Assembly: GCA_017616165.1 (NCBI GenBank)
Contig: JAFZYR010000040.1
Coordinates: forward strand, 1 to 63,923
Source of the DNA: Treponema sp.
GTDB lineage: Bacteria; Spirochaetota; Spirochaetia; Treponematales; Treponemataceae
Direction: 5' to 3'
DNA: 63,923 nt
This document shows positions 34,495-43,321 of the stretch, piece after piece (the stretch's first letter is position 1; each line of letters opens with the position of its first letter). The position numbers and the translations under genes were made by a program. The notes under the pieces are model-generated. The model was given only the letters and a program-made list of their open reading frames with translations, was not told the DNA's origin and made no database searches.

Positions 34495-35334
34495 TTAACG
34501 GTTTGCTATTGAACACCGGCCGCCAGCGGCCTTACACATGTCTACCACATGACTGCCTGCTCCAACCAACTCGGGGCGTTCACACACAGCTAACTGATAT
34601 TTACAAAACGCTTCAAATTCTTCTTCAGACATTTCATTTAATTCACGGCGCATGTAGTCGGCGGCTCCATCGGCAGAAATTATTTTTACGCGTTCAAGGC
34701 CTGCTGCCTTATTCAAGCGGTCTATGTCTTCAAGCCGCACATAATCATAAAGTTCATTTTCATCGCACACGGTGTGAAAGTCCGGAGTCAAACCACCCTT
34801 GTCACAAGCTTCCTTCCAGTGGTGTTCCTTAAAGCAATACTGAAGCACGCTGTAATCATTCATTACATAGGCAACAAGAATGTAGCCGTCTTTTTTTGTG
34901 ATGCGTTTTGCTTCTGCCAGCGCCTTAAGCTTTTCTTCATCTCCGTGCAAATGATAAAGCGGACCAAAGAGCAGTGTAATGTCAAAAACCCCGTCGTCCA
35001 GAAAATGAAGGTCTCTTGCATCTCCCTGCCAGGTTTTTATGTTTTCGTGCTTGCTGCGTAAAATTTCTAAATTGTGAGGAACAAGCTCCACTGCAGTAAC
35101 GTCGTAGCCGCGGTGACACAACTCCACGCTATAACGGCCGGTGCCTGCGCCAATGTCGGCAATTTTTATGCTTTCTGGAGTGTGGATTGCCACGCTATCG
35201 CTCGCAATGACGGGGATAGTGCGCGCCACTTCTTCGATGTAATGCAGCGTCGTTAAAAATTCAACCGTCCCATGACGAGTCGTGAGACGGTGTTCTTCGT
35301 GAAATTTATTGTAATATTTTTCGAGGTTTGTCAA
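34495..35334 (-). CDS. SAM-dependent methyltransferase with an in-frame repeat insertion
   Basis: A 279-residue class I methyltransferase: motif I IADIGAGTGRYSVELCHRGY, acidic loop VELVPHNLEI, motif II WQGDARDLHFLDDGVFDITL and LLFGPLYHLHGDEEKLKALA. The substrate cannot be told. Just before motif I the protein reads IPVIASDSVAIHTPESI; the IASDSVAIH part is the minus-strand translation of repeat R5 (35183-35211). The ATG overlaps the add stop by 4 nt, so both are co-translated. Confidence 0.82.
   Translation of the reverse strand: MTNLEKYYNKFHEEHRLTTRHGTVEFLTTLHYIEEVARTIPVIASDSVAIHTPESIKIADIGAGTGRYSVELCHRGYDVTAVELVPHNLEILRSKHENIKTWQGDARDLHFLDDGVFDITLLFGPLYHLHGDEEKLKALAEAKRITKKDGYILVAYVMNDYSVLQYCFKEHHWKEACDKGGLTPDFHTVCDENELYDYVRLEDIDRLNKAAGLERVKIISADGAADYMRRELNEMSEEEFEAFCKYQLAVCERPELVGAGSHVVDMCKAAGGRCSIANR
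35183..35211 (-). repeat. CATTGCGAG element R5, inside the methyltransferase gene
   Basis: TGGATTGCCACGCTATCGCT then CGCAATGAC (plus strand), read on the minus strand as VIASDSVAIH without breaking the frame. Confidence 0.8.
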
Positions 35335-36347
35335 ACTTTCCAGGCCTTATCAACTGCGGCGAGGGCGGCTTTCTTTTCACTGTCGCTCATGAACGAAGAA
35401 GTGTAGCTGTTCTTGATGAGCTGCTTGATTTCGTCCATTGTAAACTTAAGGCTCTTGTGGCAGATCCAAAGCTCGTCGAGCATTGTTGTCTTAAAGAATA
35501 CAGGGTCGTCGGTGTTAATACAAACCATAAGACCGGTGTCGTAGTATTTGCGTACCGGATGGTAGCGTGCCATCTTAACAACCTTCTTTGTAAAGGTGTT
35601 AGAAGTAATACAGATTTCAATAGGAAGCTTTGTCTTTTTGAGTTCATCAATAAGGGCAGGATCCTGGTAAGCTGTAACTCCGTGACCAATGCGCTGTGCG
35701 TGCAGGAAATTAATAGAATCCCAGATAGATTCAGGTCCAACATCTTCTCCGGCATGGGCAACGGCCTTGTAGCCTTCGGCAAGTGCGCGTTCAAAAACAG
35801 GAGCATATTCCTTTGCAGGACCCTTTGCTTCGGCACCACCAAGTCCAATACCGATAATGTCCTCGCATGGATACTGCTTTAAAAGCTCGTAGTTTTTCAT
35901 TGCGTTGTCGCAGCCAAAGGTTCTTGAAACATCCATCAAAAGCTTGATTGTAATTCCATCCTTTTCCTTGATGCGTGCAATCTGCTTGTGGAAAATCTGA
36001 ACCATTTTCTTATAGCTAAAGCCTTTTTTAAGGAAGGCAGTTGGTGCAAAGAAGGCTTCGCAGTAATCAATTCCGTTTTTGATGAGGTATTTTTCCAGTT
36101 CTTTGAAAACAACGTTAAAATCTTTTTCGCTTACGAACATATCCTGAATCTTAAGGAAGGCCTGGATAAATCCGTTTAAATCTTCATAGGAGAATAATGC
36201 AACCTGTTCTTCTTTTGACATTTCCTTGCCAAAACGGTTTTTGTACAGTTTTTTAACACCGGCAAGAGAAGTTACCGCCTCAATATGAATGTGGAGTTCG
36301 GCTTTGGGTACACCTTTTATAAAAGTTTTGAATTCCGATTTTGTCAT
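35331..36347 (-). CDS. add: Adenosine deaminase
   Basis: Hydrolyses adenosine (or a related purine) to inosine and ammonia. 338 residues from the ATG at 36347, which has GGAGA upstream; the frame is open for 8 more codons without a site. Zinc ligands and catalytic residues: AELHIHIEA (the usual HLHLDG variant), AVAHAGEDVGPES, AQRIGHGVTA and INTDDPVFF. The HIHIEA form fits the adenosine/adenine deaminase superfamily, so adenine or another purine is possible. It overlaps the methyltransferase by 4 nt. Confidence 0.87.
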   Translation of the reverse strand: MTKSEFKTFIKGVPKAELHIHIEAVTSLAGVKKLYKNRFGKEMSKEEQVALFSYEDLNGFIQAFLKIQDMFVSEKDFNVVFKELEKYLIKNGIDYCEAFFAPTAFLKKGFSYKKMVQIFHKQIARIKEKDGITIKLLMDVSRTFGCDNAMKNYELLKQYPCEDIIGIGLGGAEAKGPAKEYAPVFERALAEGYKAVAHAGEDVGPESIWDSINFLHAQRIGHGVTAYQDPALIDELKKTKLPIEICITSNTFTKKVVKMARYHPVRKYYDTGLMVCINTDDPVFFKTTMLDELWICHKSLKFTMDEIKQLIKNSYTSSFMSDSEKKAALAAVDKAWKV

Positions 36348-36453
36348 TTTCTCTTTCTCCTTTAAAATCATCCAACACGCCGCCTCCCACAGATGTTAAA
36401 TGATTTAAATACACCTCTATCAAATATATTATCGGTTTAATATGAGGTTAACT

Positions 36454-38262
36454 TTAGATAATTTTATCTAATTCGTCTACTATTCTCCTGAAGGTGTCGC
36501 ACGCAGACTGTACCGGCTCTACGCTTTCCATATCTACACCTGCAACCTTGAGCGATTCTATAGGATATCGTGAGCCGCCGCTCTTTAAGAATGCAAAATA
36601 ATCCTCCCGCTCCTGTTCTCCACCGCTGGTTACACGGTTTGCAAGTGCAAGGGCTGCACTAATACCTGTTGCGTACTTGTATACATAAAATGCGCTGTAA
36701 AAATGCGGGATGCGTAAGCCTTCCATGTCGCTGTTGGCTTCAAAATGCATTTCCGGTCCAAAATACAGCTCCAAAAGCTCGCGGTAAATTTTTCGCAGCA
36801 GCTCAGGGGTTAGCGGAGTGCCTGCTTCAACCAGCTCGTGTGCCTTAAGCTCAAACTCTGCAAACATTGTTTGACGGAACAGGGTTGCCAGAATATCGTC
36901 GGCACGCATTGCAAGCAGGAATTTTTCCATGTCGGTGTTGCCGCTGTCTGTAGCCTGCTTCAAAAGATATTCAAACACCAGCTCTTCGTTAAAGGTAGAT
37001 GCAACCTCGGCTTCAAAAATTGTGTAGTCATAGCACATAAAAGGATTGTTGTGAACCGAATACCAGCTGTGCATGCTGTGACCGCCCTCGTGTGCCATTG
37101 TAAATACATCGCGTATAGTTTCGTCATTGTAATTAAGCAGAATATACGGATTTCCAACATAACAGCCCGAGCTGAACGCTCCGCTTCGCTTACCGATATT
37201 TTCATATCTGTCTGCCCAGCCGTTGAGTAAGCCGTCGCAAAGGCGGTCTGTGTATTCCTTTCCAAGAGGGGCAAGCGCGTTGCGGCATATTTCTACAGCT
37301 TCCTCGTAGCTGGTTTTTGTCTGAACAGATTTTACAAGCGGAACATAAACATCCCAGTGGCGCAGCTCCTCCAGCCCCAGTGCACGCTTACGGATGCTAT
37401 AATACTTATGCAATGTATCCAGGTTTTTGTGAATACAGTCAATAAGATTATGATAAACAGAAAGCGGAACCTTGTTGCCGTAAAGCGCCGCATGAAGACT
37501 CGAGTCATAACCGCGGGCACGTGCAGTAAACACATCCTGATTTACACTGCCGGCATAAAGAGCTGCAATTGTATTCTGGTGCTCTTCGAACTTGACATAA
37601 AACTTTTTGTAGGCCTGTTCGCGCACAGCTCTGTCCTGGTTATGCATGAACACACCCCAGGTTGTTTCTGTAAGCTGCTGTTCTTCTGCACCAACCTTTA
37701 CGGTTCCAAACGTCTTGTTCAAATCTACATTTGTAAGCACGCTGAACGCAGTTTCTGCAGTCTGTGCCGGCTGCCCCTGAAGCGAAAGAATACGTTCTTC
37801 CTTTTCACTCAGAATATATTTTTTAAGATACAAGAATTTTTCTATATATATTCTGTAATCTGCAAAATCCGGGCGGCTGCACCATTCGCGCAAAAGCTTT
37901 TCATCAATTGCCTGAATCTCCGGGTCTATAAAGCTAAGCTCAGTTTCCTGCTGTGTATAGGCCATCATTGCGCGGCCATAGCGGTCGGTTGCAGTTGTAT
38001 CATCCTCGTCGGCCTCGTGCTCAAGCGAAGCATAGTGATATATACATTCCATGCTAAGCAGCGCGTCCTGATATGCCTTAAGTGCAGACAAAAGTGTGTC
38101 CGGCCCCTGGGCAAGCTTTCCTTTAAAAGCCGCAACCTTTTTTGTTAATTCAGGAAGCCCCTTTAATGCAGCCTCCCATTCCGAATCCGATTTAAAAATT
38201 GAAGATAAGTCCCACTTGTCCTTAGCGGGAACATCCTTTCTGGCGGGTATGGTTTTACTCAT
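36454..38262 (-). CDS. pepF: Oligoendopeptidase F
   Basis: A cytoplasmic M3 zinc peptidase that cleaves short peptides. 602 residues, typical length; N-terminal helical lobe and a catalytic lobe with MAHEGGHSMHSWYS (HExxH) and the third ligand Glu in IFEAEVASTFNEE. The GLRIPHFYSAFYVYKYATG stretch is typical of PepF. The ATG overlaps the stop of the upstream cyclase gene by 4 nt, so the two form an operon. Confidence 0.94.
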   Translation of the reverse strand: MSKTIPARKDVPAKDKWDLSSIFKSDSEWEAALKGLPELTKKVAAFKGKLAQGPDTLLSALKAYQDALLSMECIYHYASLEHEADEDDTTATDRYGRAMMAYTQQETELSFIDPEIQAIDEKLLREWCSRPDFADYRIYIEKFLYLKKYILSEKEERILSLQGQPAQTAETAFSVLTNVDLNKTFGTVKVGAEEQQLTETTWGVFMHNQDRAVREQAYKKFYVKFEEHQNTIAALYAGSVNQDVFTARARGYDSSLHAALYGNKVPLSVYHNLIDCIHKNLDTLHKYYSIRKRALGLEELRHWDVYVPLVKSVQTKTSYEEAVEICRNALAPLGKEYTDRLCDGLLNGWADRYENIGKRSGAFSSGCYVGNPYILLNYNDETIRDVFTMAHEGGHSMHSWYSVHNNPFMCYDYTIFEAEVASTFNEELVFEYLLKQATDSGNTDMEKFLLAMRADDILATLFRQTMFAEFELKAHELVEAGTPLTPELLRKIYRELLELYFGPEMHFEANSDMEGLRIPHFYSAFYVYKYATGISAALALANRVTSGGEQEREDYFAFLKSGGSRYPIESLKVAGVDMESVEPVQSACDTFRRIVDELDKII

Positions 38263-40244
38263 TTTTTTGCATGTTTCCTTCTTTTTTCTATGTAGAGCTT
38301 TTCATCAGCGAGCGAAAGAAGCTCCGAAAGCGATGGTTCTTTGTTGTCCTGCAGGTCAAACTCTATGGCACCAAGACTTACCGACAGAGTAAACGGAAAT
38401 TTTTTATCCTTGGAAATCATACTGCATAAGGATTTTACCTTGTCGCGGAATTTGCGCTCATGGGTAAGCTTCATGCCGATTGCAATGGAAGCAAATTCAT
38501 CTCCACTAAGACGGCCTACAATATCGTTGGAACGCAGGGCCTGTGAAAAAACATGTGCAGCAGCCTTGATGGCTTCGTCTCCCATGTCATGACCATAGGT
38601 ATCGTTTATTTTTTTAAGTCCATCCAGATCTGCAAAATACAGAACTCCGTGCTTTCCGGCTTCTGCGGCAAGGTTCAGGGTTTTCTGTCCAAGCTCCATA
38701 AAGCCGCGTCTGTTCAAAATGCCTGTAAGCTCATCTGTCTTAGACTGAAGGTCGAGATTGGAATTACTCTGCTGCAGCGCAATATTAATTTTTGAAAGCG
38801 ATTTATTTTTTGTAAGCGAGCGCGTATATTCGTAATTTGAAGCAATAGTATTGATAAGAATTTTTACACTCACACTGTGCATGGAGTAGTTGGAGGTCTT
38901 GAGCTTACACACAATGTAGCCGTAGTTTTTTCTTCCCGAAAAAAGAGGATGAAGCATAAACGAACCCGGATAACCATTAAAATATTCCGGTGGGAACGGA
39001 GACTTGGTAGGATTAAATTCAATTCCCGGATCATAGTCGTGAACCTTGCGTTCGGTATCTATCATCATGGCAACATAGGCATTGCGCGGTAAAATAAACT
39101 CCTTGCCCTGCTCGTGCATAACAGGCTTTTTGTAAAAGCAAACAAGGCAGGACGGAATATCAAGTGCAACAAGAATCTTATCCAGAGTATTTGCAAAGTG
39201 ATGCAGGGTTTCCGAGGTCTGGGCAAGATCCAGCAGGCGGTAAAGACTTTCTATAGAAGAAAGAGTATTAAGATACTGACCGCTCATCTTGCGCAGGCTG
39301 TTGGTATAATCGTTAGGACGTCCAAGCTTGTCATCGGAATTGATATAAATGTCGTCGTTATTTTCCAAAGGAATACAGCCGCAGGACTGCTTGTAAAGCG
39401 GCTCAACCGGAACACTGGTAACAGCAGGAATAACTTCGCCATTAAGCTTTTTGTAGGCAAGCTCCGCTGCAATTTTTCCCTGAATGTAAATATTCTGATT
39501 CATTGTTGAAAGGCGCGGATGAGACTGTGTTGCATAGGTGGAATCATCAAAGCCAATTATTTTTACAGCCTCGGGAACGTTCAGACCCAGGTCAATAAGA
39601 TATTTCTGACAGCCCAGTGCGGTAAGGTCATTTACGCAAAGAATGGCATCAAAGTTTACATCTTCTTTTTTAGGATATTTTTTTTCAAGAACCTTGTAGG
39701 CTACATTAAGTGAAAAATCTCCGTCGTACACAAGCTCCGGATAAAATTTGAGCTTGTTTTTTTCAAGCCCCTTTTTAAAGGCTTCAAACCTCATAAGAGA
39801 TTCCTTAGAGCCGGTTTTATTTGCAGCAAAATAAGCAATTTTTTTACAGCCGTGTTTTTCCTTAAGATGATGAACTACATTTTCGTAGGCGGAATCGCAT
39901 TCTGTGATGATATAGGAAGAGCCCGGAATTTTAAGGTCTGCACCAACCGAAATAATCGGTTTTTCGCGGAAGCTCATCAATATTTTTCCAAGATTGTCGG
40001 TAGAAACGGTAGAAGAATAGGAGCCGGTAATTACAATAACAAGGTCTACGTCTGTTGCAAAGAGCAGACTTACACCGTTCCAGCTTTGATATTCATAGTA
40101 GCCGGTATCTGTATTGGGTTCTTTAGTCTGTGCAACAAAAAACTGAACATCCTGCTTGTCGCTAAAATATGCAAAAATGCCGTTTAAAACTTCAAGAGCA
40201 TATTCAACCGTGAGCGCATGTACAAGCACACCAATTTTCTTCAT
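38259..40244 (-). CDS. LacI-type ligand domain fused to a GGDEF diguanylate cyclase
   Basis: A 661-residue cytoplasmic protein. Residues 1-290 are a type I sugar-binding fold as in LacI regulators (KKIGVLVHALTVEYALEVLN, DAILCVNDLTALGCQKYLID, IIGFDDSTYATQSHPRLSTM) but without a DNA-binding helix. A middle region of ~200 residues may be GAF-like (SIESLYRLLDLAQTSETLHH). The C-terminus is a cyclase: LTGILNRRGFMELG, YFADLDGLKKINDTYGHDMG and active-site SGDEF. It should make cyclic di-GMP in response to an intracellular ligand. Start at 40244 is fixed by TATAAT 6 nt upstream. Operon with pepF. Confidence 0.85.
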   Translation of the reverse strand: MKKIGVLVHALTVEYALEVLNGIFAYFSDKQDVQFFVAQTKEPNTDTGYYEYQSWNGVSLLFATDVDLVIVITGSYSSTVSTDNLGKILMSFREKPIISVGADLKIPGSSYIITECDSAYENVVHHLKEKHGCKKIAYFAANKTGSKESLMRFEAFKKGLEKNKLKFYPELVYDGDFSLNVAYKVLEKKYPKKEDVNFDAILCVNDLTALGCQKYLIDLGLNVPEAVKIIGFDDSTYATQSHPRLSTMNQNIYIQGKIAAELAYKKLNGEVIPAVTSVPVEPLYKQSCGCIPLENNDDIYINSDDKLGRPNDYTNSLRKMSGQYLNTLSSIESLYRLLDLAQTSETLHHFANTLDKILVALDIPSCLVCFYKKPVMHEQGKEFILPRNAYVAMMIDTERKVHDYDPGIEFNPTKSPFPPEYFNGYPGSFMLHPLFSGRKNYGYIVCKLKTSNYSMHSVSVKILINTIASNYEYTRSLTKNKSLSKINIALQQSNSNLDLQSKTDELTGILNRRGFMELGQKTLNLAAEAGKHGVLYFADLDGLKKINDTYGHDMGDEAIKAAAHVFSQALRSNDIVGRLSGDEFASIAIGMKLTHERKFRDKVKSLCSMISKDKKFPFTLSVSLGAIEFDLQDNKEPSLSELLSLADEKLYIEKRRKHAKK

Positions 40245-40250
40245 TCTTCT

Positions 40251-40256
40251 ATTATA
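40251..40256 (-). promoter_or_regulatory. -10 box, leaderless start of the cyclase gene
   Basis: TATAAT on the minus strand, 6 nt from the ATG at 40244; a weak -35 (TAGATA) lies 17 nt further out. Confidence 0.5.
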
Positions 40257-40276
40257 AACCACTTTTGGGAAATTAT

Positions 40277-41632
40277 CTATTCTTTTATTTCCCTGGTAAT
40301 ATTTCTGAGCCAGCCCTTCTTTTTATAATGAAGGAAAACAAAAGGCATTTTTTCAAATTCATCAAGATACAGAATAAAGTAAACCCACAGCGGAGGAAGC
40401 TTAAGGACAAAGGCTGCAATCAGACCGAGCGGAACAGAAACACACCACATATTGATTGAATCTGCAATAAAGCCAAACTTGGAGTCGCCGCCTGCACGGA
40501 AAATACCGCAGATTAAAACCGTATTTATAGAAGCTCCGATGAGTGAATAGGAATTGATAAATAAAAGCACGTTGCGGTAGTGAGCTGCAGTTTCGTTGAG
40601 TTTTGCAATTAAAGGAAGCACCGGATACAGACAGATTGTAAGCACTGCGCCAAGCACACCAGAAAGGATTGTAGCTCGCGCAAGACGGCCGGCATTTCGT
40701 TCTGCAAGTGCAAGGTCCCCTGAACCCATATATTTACCAAGAACAATTGCTCCACCGTAGGCCATGCCAAAGCAAAGAACAGAGCCCAGCTGCCTTACAG
40801 TATTTACAACAGAGTTTGCGGCAACAATGTCTTCTCCAAGGTGTCCAAGAATTACCGAATACATTGAAAAGGCTGCTCCCCAGACAAGCTCGTTGCCTAC
40901 AGCCGGCAGGGAATATTTAAAGAAATCCTTTGTAAGAATTTTGTTTCGGCGCAGCATACAGCCAAGGCCAAAGCGTATATCCTTCTGGCGCGAGGCATAA
41001 ACAAAGCACACAATCATTTCTACAAAGCGTGCTATTGAGGTTGCAATTCCAACACCAAGAATACCAAGCTTTGGTGCACCAAAAAGCCCGAAAATGAATA
41101 CGGCATTAAGGCTTATATTAAGAATCAAAGAGGTCGAGGACGCAATGGTAACAATTTTAACGCGTTCTATACTTTTGAAAGCGGCCTGATACATCTGCGC
41201 AAACGACAGGAAAATATAAGAAAAGCTTGCAGCGCGAAGATACCGGCAGCCTTCGGCAATGAGCGGTTCTTCGTTTGTAAAAATGAGCATGAGGATGCGC
41301 GGATAAAACAGTGCCACCATGGCAACAATAAATTCTACGGTACAACAGATGCGCAGTCCAATTCCAAGCAGGGTTTTTATGGCTTCGGTGTCCTTTTTTC
41401 CCCAGTACTGTGCCCCAAGCATAACCAGCCCCGAAGAAAGCCCTGTAGAAATCATAAACAGGATAAAAGGAACATTTCCCGCCAGTGCCGAAGCAGCAAT
41501 TGCAGTCTGTCCCACAAACCCAAGCATAATAACATCTGCCGAGTTAACCGCTGCCGAAATGAGGTTCTGAATAGCCATGGGCGTAACCACATGCCGTAAA
41601 TCCTTATAAAAATCCTTTGCTTCCTGTGTCAT
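40277..41632 (-). CDS. MATE-family efflux transporter
   Basis: A 451-residue inner-membrane antiporter with twelve membrane segments in two MatE halves (VTPMAIQNLISAAVNSADVI, MLGFVGQTAIAASALAGNVP; second half VGNELVWGAAFSMYSVILGH). MATE pumps expel drugs or cationic metabolites using Na+ or H+. TAGGAGGC lies directly before the ATG. Single-gene unit; substrate unknown. Confidence 0.9.
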   Translation of the reverse strand: MTQEAKDFYKDLRHVVTPMAIQNLISAAVNSADVIMLGFVGQTAIAASALAGNVPFILFMISTGLSSGLVMLGAQYWGKKDTEAIKTLLGIGLRICCTVEFIVAMVALFYPRILMLIFTNEEPLIAEGCRYLRAASFSYIFLSFAQMYQAAFKSIERVKIVTIASSTSLILNISLNAVFIFGLFGAPKLGILGVGIATSIARFVEMIVCFVYASRQKDIRFGLGCMLRRNKILTKDFFKYSLPAVGNELVWGAAFSMYSVILGHLGEDIVAANSVVNTVRQLGSVLCFGMAYGGAIVLGKYMGSGDLALAERNAGRLARATILSGVLGAVLTICLYPVLPLIAKLNETAAHYRNVLLFINSYSLIGASINTVLICGIFRAGGDSKFGFIADSINMWCVSVPLGLIAAFVLKLPPLWVYFILYLDEFEKMPFVFLHYKKKGWLRNITREIKE

Positions 41633-41683
41633 AGCCTCCTAAATATATCAAAGTAAAGGGGGTCTTGCAATCTTAAAAAACAG

Positions 41684-41712
41684 TTGATAATTCACGGATT
41701 TTAACATATATT
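41684..41712 (+). promoter_or_regulatory. Promoter of the 41719 gene (leaderless)
   Basis: TTGATA (41684-41689), 17-nt spacer, TATATT (41707-41712), 6 nt, ATG at 41719. No Shine-Dalgarno sequence. Confidence 0.65.
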
Positions 41713-41718
41713 TAAAGT

Positions 41719-43302
41719 ATGGATGTAGGCGATATACAGGCAGAACAGGAAGCTGAAAAAAAAGAGGCTCAAAAGGCTGGAGGCGAAAAACAGTCGTTTT
41801 TCCAGAGTTTATTTGCAAATTTATTTAAATCTTCAAATCCGGAAGCAGAAAAAAAGCGCAGGCTCAAGGCAATTGCAAAGACTTTTTCTAAAACCAAGTA
41901 TCACAACTTTTACAAGCCTTCTACAATCGAGGTGCTTTCTCCGTTTGCCAAGCTTTTCTATGATATTTACAAGCTCATTTCGCCGGCCCAGATTCAGTTT
42001 AAATCAAATCAGAATCCTAACCTGTATAAAACTCAGGTAATCAATTATTCACTTTCCGAAAAACAGATTGATCTTCTGGAGCATTTTGATCAGCAGAAGA
42101 TAATGGAAATGGCAAGACAGATTCCTCTGCAGCAGCTTACAAACCAGATGGAAGAAGAGGTTTCAATCTTCTCTGCAGAATTTGATAACGAGCGCATGAA
42201 TAAAACCGAAAGCATTTACAAGGCGTTCAGCATTTTCCAGGAATTCTGCTGCTACGACTATTACGTACTCATTAAAAAATTCTGTTCCAGCTTCCAGGAG
42301 TTTAATTTTAATTCAGTTCCTAACTTTGAAAAAATCAATGCAGAATATATTGCCGATGACCTTAAGGAATTCTGCGCGATTGCCTATGCAATAACCGATG
42401 AAAGCCTTTTGTGGAATGAACTGTTTACCTTCTTTAAGGCAACTCAAGCTGCAGAAACAGTTTCCTTTGGTAACTGGCGAAAGATTATTGCCCGCATCAA
42501 GAATATTCAGCAGTCTGGTGCCTTTGACCTTATGATCCGTCATATTACAGGCAATACAGATTATGTTACTCAGGTTCCTTCGCACTATGCTTCGCTTGTA
42601 GAGCCTTACATGGACAAAATCTCGGAGGAGGTTCACACAACTCTTTCAAAGATAAACAGCCAGCAAAAGGAAAACAAGGCAAATCAGATTTGTGAACAGA
42701 TTTTTGGAAGCACAGATTTCCAGACCCTGCATTTTTATATTGCCGGCGCAAACGAAGGCTATGCAAAAAAGGATTTGAGCACTTATATTTATACCGAGCC
42801 GCTCAACTATCTTAAGGCCTTTTTGCTTGAGTACGTAAAGAAAGATATCCGCGAATTTTTTGATGTTGTTGTAGTACGCGGTCAGTGGGATACTTCTCTT
42901 GCAAATCCTATGTCCAATGCGTACCAGGAGCTGCTCAAAATTTCTGATGAAATTACAGCCTTTGATAACGACCTTTCGGAGGACGGAGGCTCTGGCCTTA
43001 AGATTAAAACCCTGCTTCCAAAAACTGCACACGACCCTGGAGCCGAAAATATCATCAACCGTATTATTTCTGACGCAAACGAACAGGCACGAAGCTTTAT
43101 TATTACTTCTGCCCAGGACTTGATAAATATTGGAAAAACGCTCAAGCAATTAATAGAAGATTATTCAAAGCAAAAGCCGGAAATTGTTCAGAACTGGCGC
43201 GAGCTTGAACGCTTCCTTGACCACCCGATGAAGGAATTCAGCATAGGCATTTATAAAAAGATTTATCTGTTTGTACAGCTCATGCAGCAGTATTTGGCGT
43301 AG
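41719..43302 (+). CDS. Spirochaete-type conserved protein (DUF5312-like)
   Basis: A 527-residue, largely helical protein: acidic/basic N-terminus (EQEAEKKEAQKAGGEKQSFF), FLYD-like hydrophobic stretch, many charged helices (YSLSEKQIDLLEHFDQQKIM, YVKKDIREFFDVVVVRGQWD) and no membrane segment. It looks like a family found in treponemes (possibly DUF5312), with no known activity. hflX follows 19 nt after its stop, so an operon is likely. Confidence 0.6.
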   Translation: MDVGDIQAEQEAEKKEAQKAGGEKQSFFQSLFANLFKSSNPEAEKKRRLKAIAKTFSKTKYHNFYKPSTIEVLSPFAKLFYDIYKLISPAQIQFKSNQNPNLYKTQVINYSLSEKQIDLLEHFDQQKIMEMARQIPLQQLTNQMEEEVSIFSAEFDNERMNKTESIYKAFSIFQEFCCYDYYVLIKKFCSSFQEFNFNSVPNFEKINAEYIADDLKEFCAIAYAITDESLLWNELFTFFKATQAAETVSFGNWRKIIARIKNIQQSGAFDLMIRHITGNTDYVTQVPSHYASLVEPYMDKISEEVHTTLSKINSQQKENKANQICEQIFGSTDFQTLHFYIAGANEGYAKKDLSTYIYTEPLNYLKAFLLEYVKKDIREFFDVVVVRGQWDTSLANPMSNAYQELLKISDEITAFDNDLSEDGGSGLKIKTLLPKTAHDPGAENIINRIISDANEQARSFIITSAQDLINIGKTLKQLIEDYSKQKPEIVQNWRELERFLDHPMKEFSIGIYKKIYLFVQLMQQYLA

Positions 43303-43321
43303 TTTACCCATGGGAGGGCCT

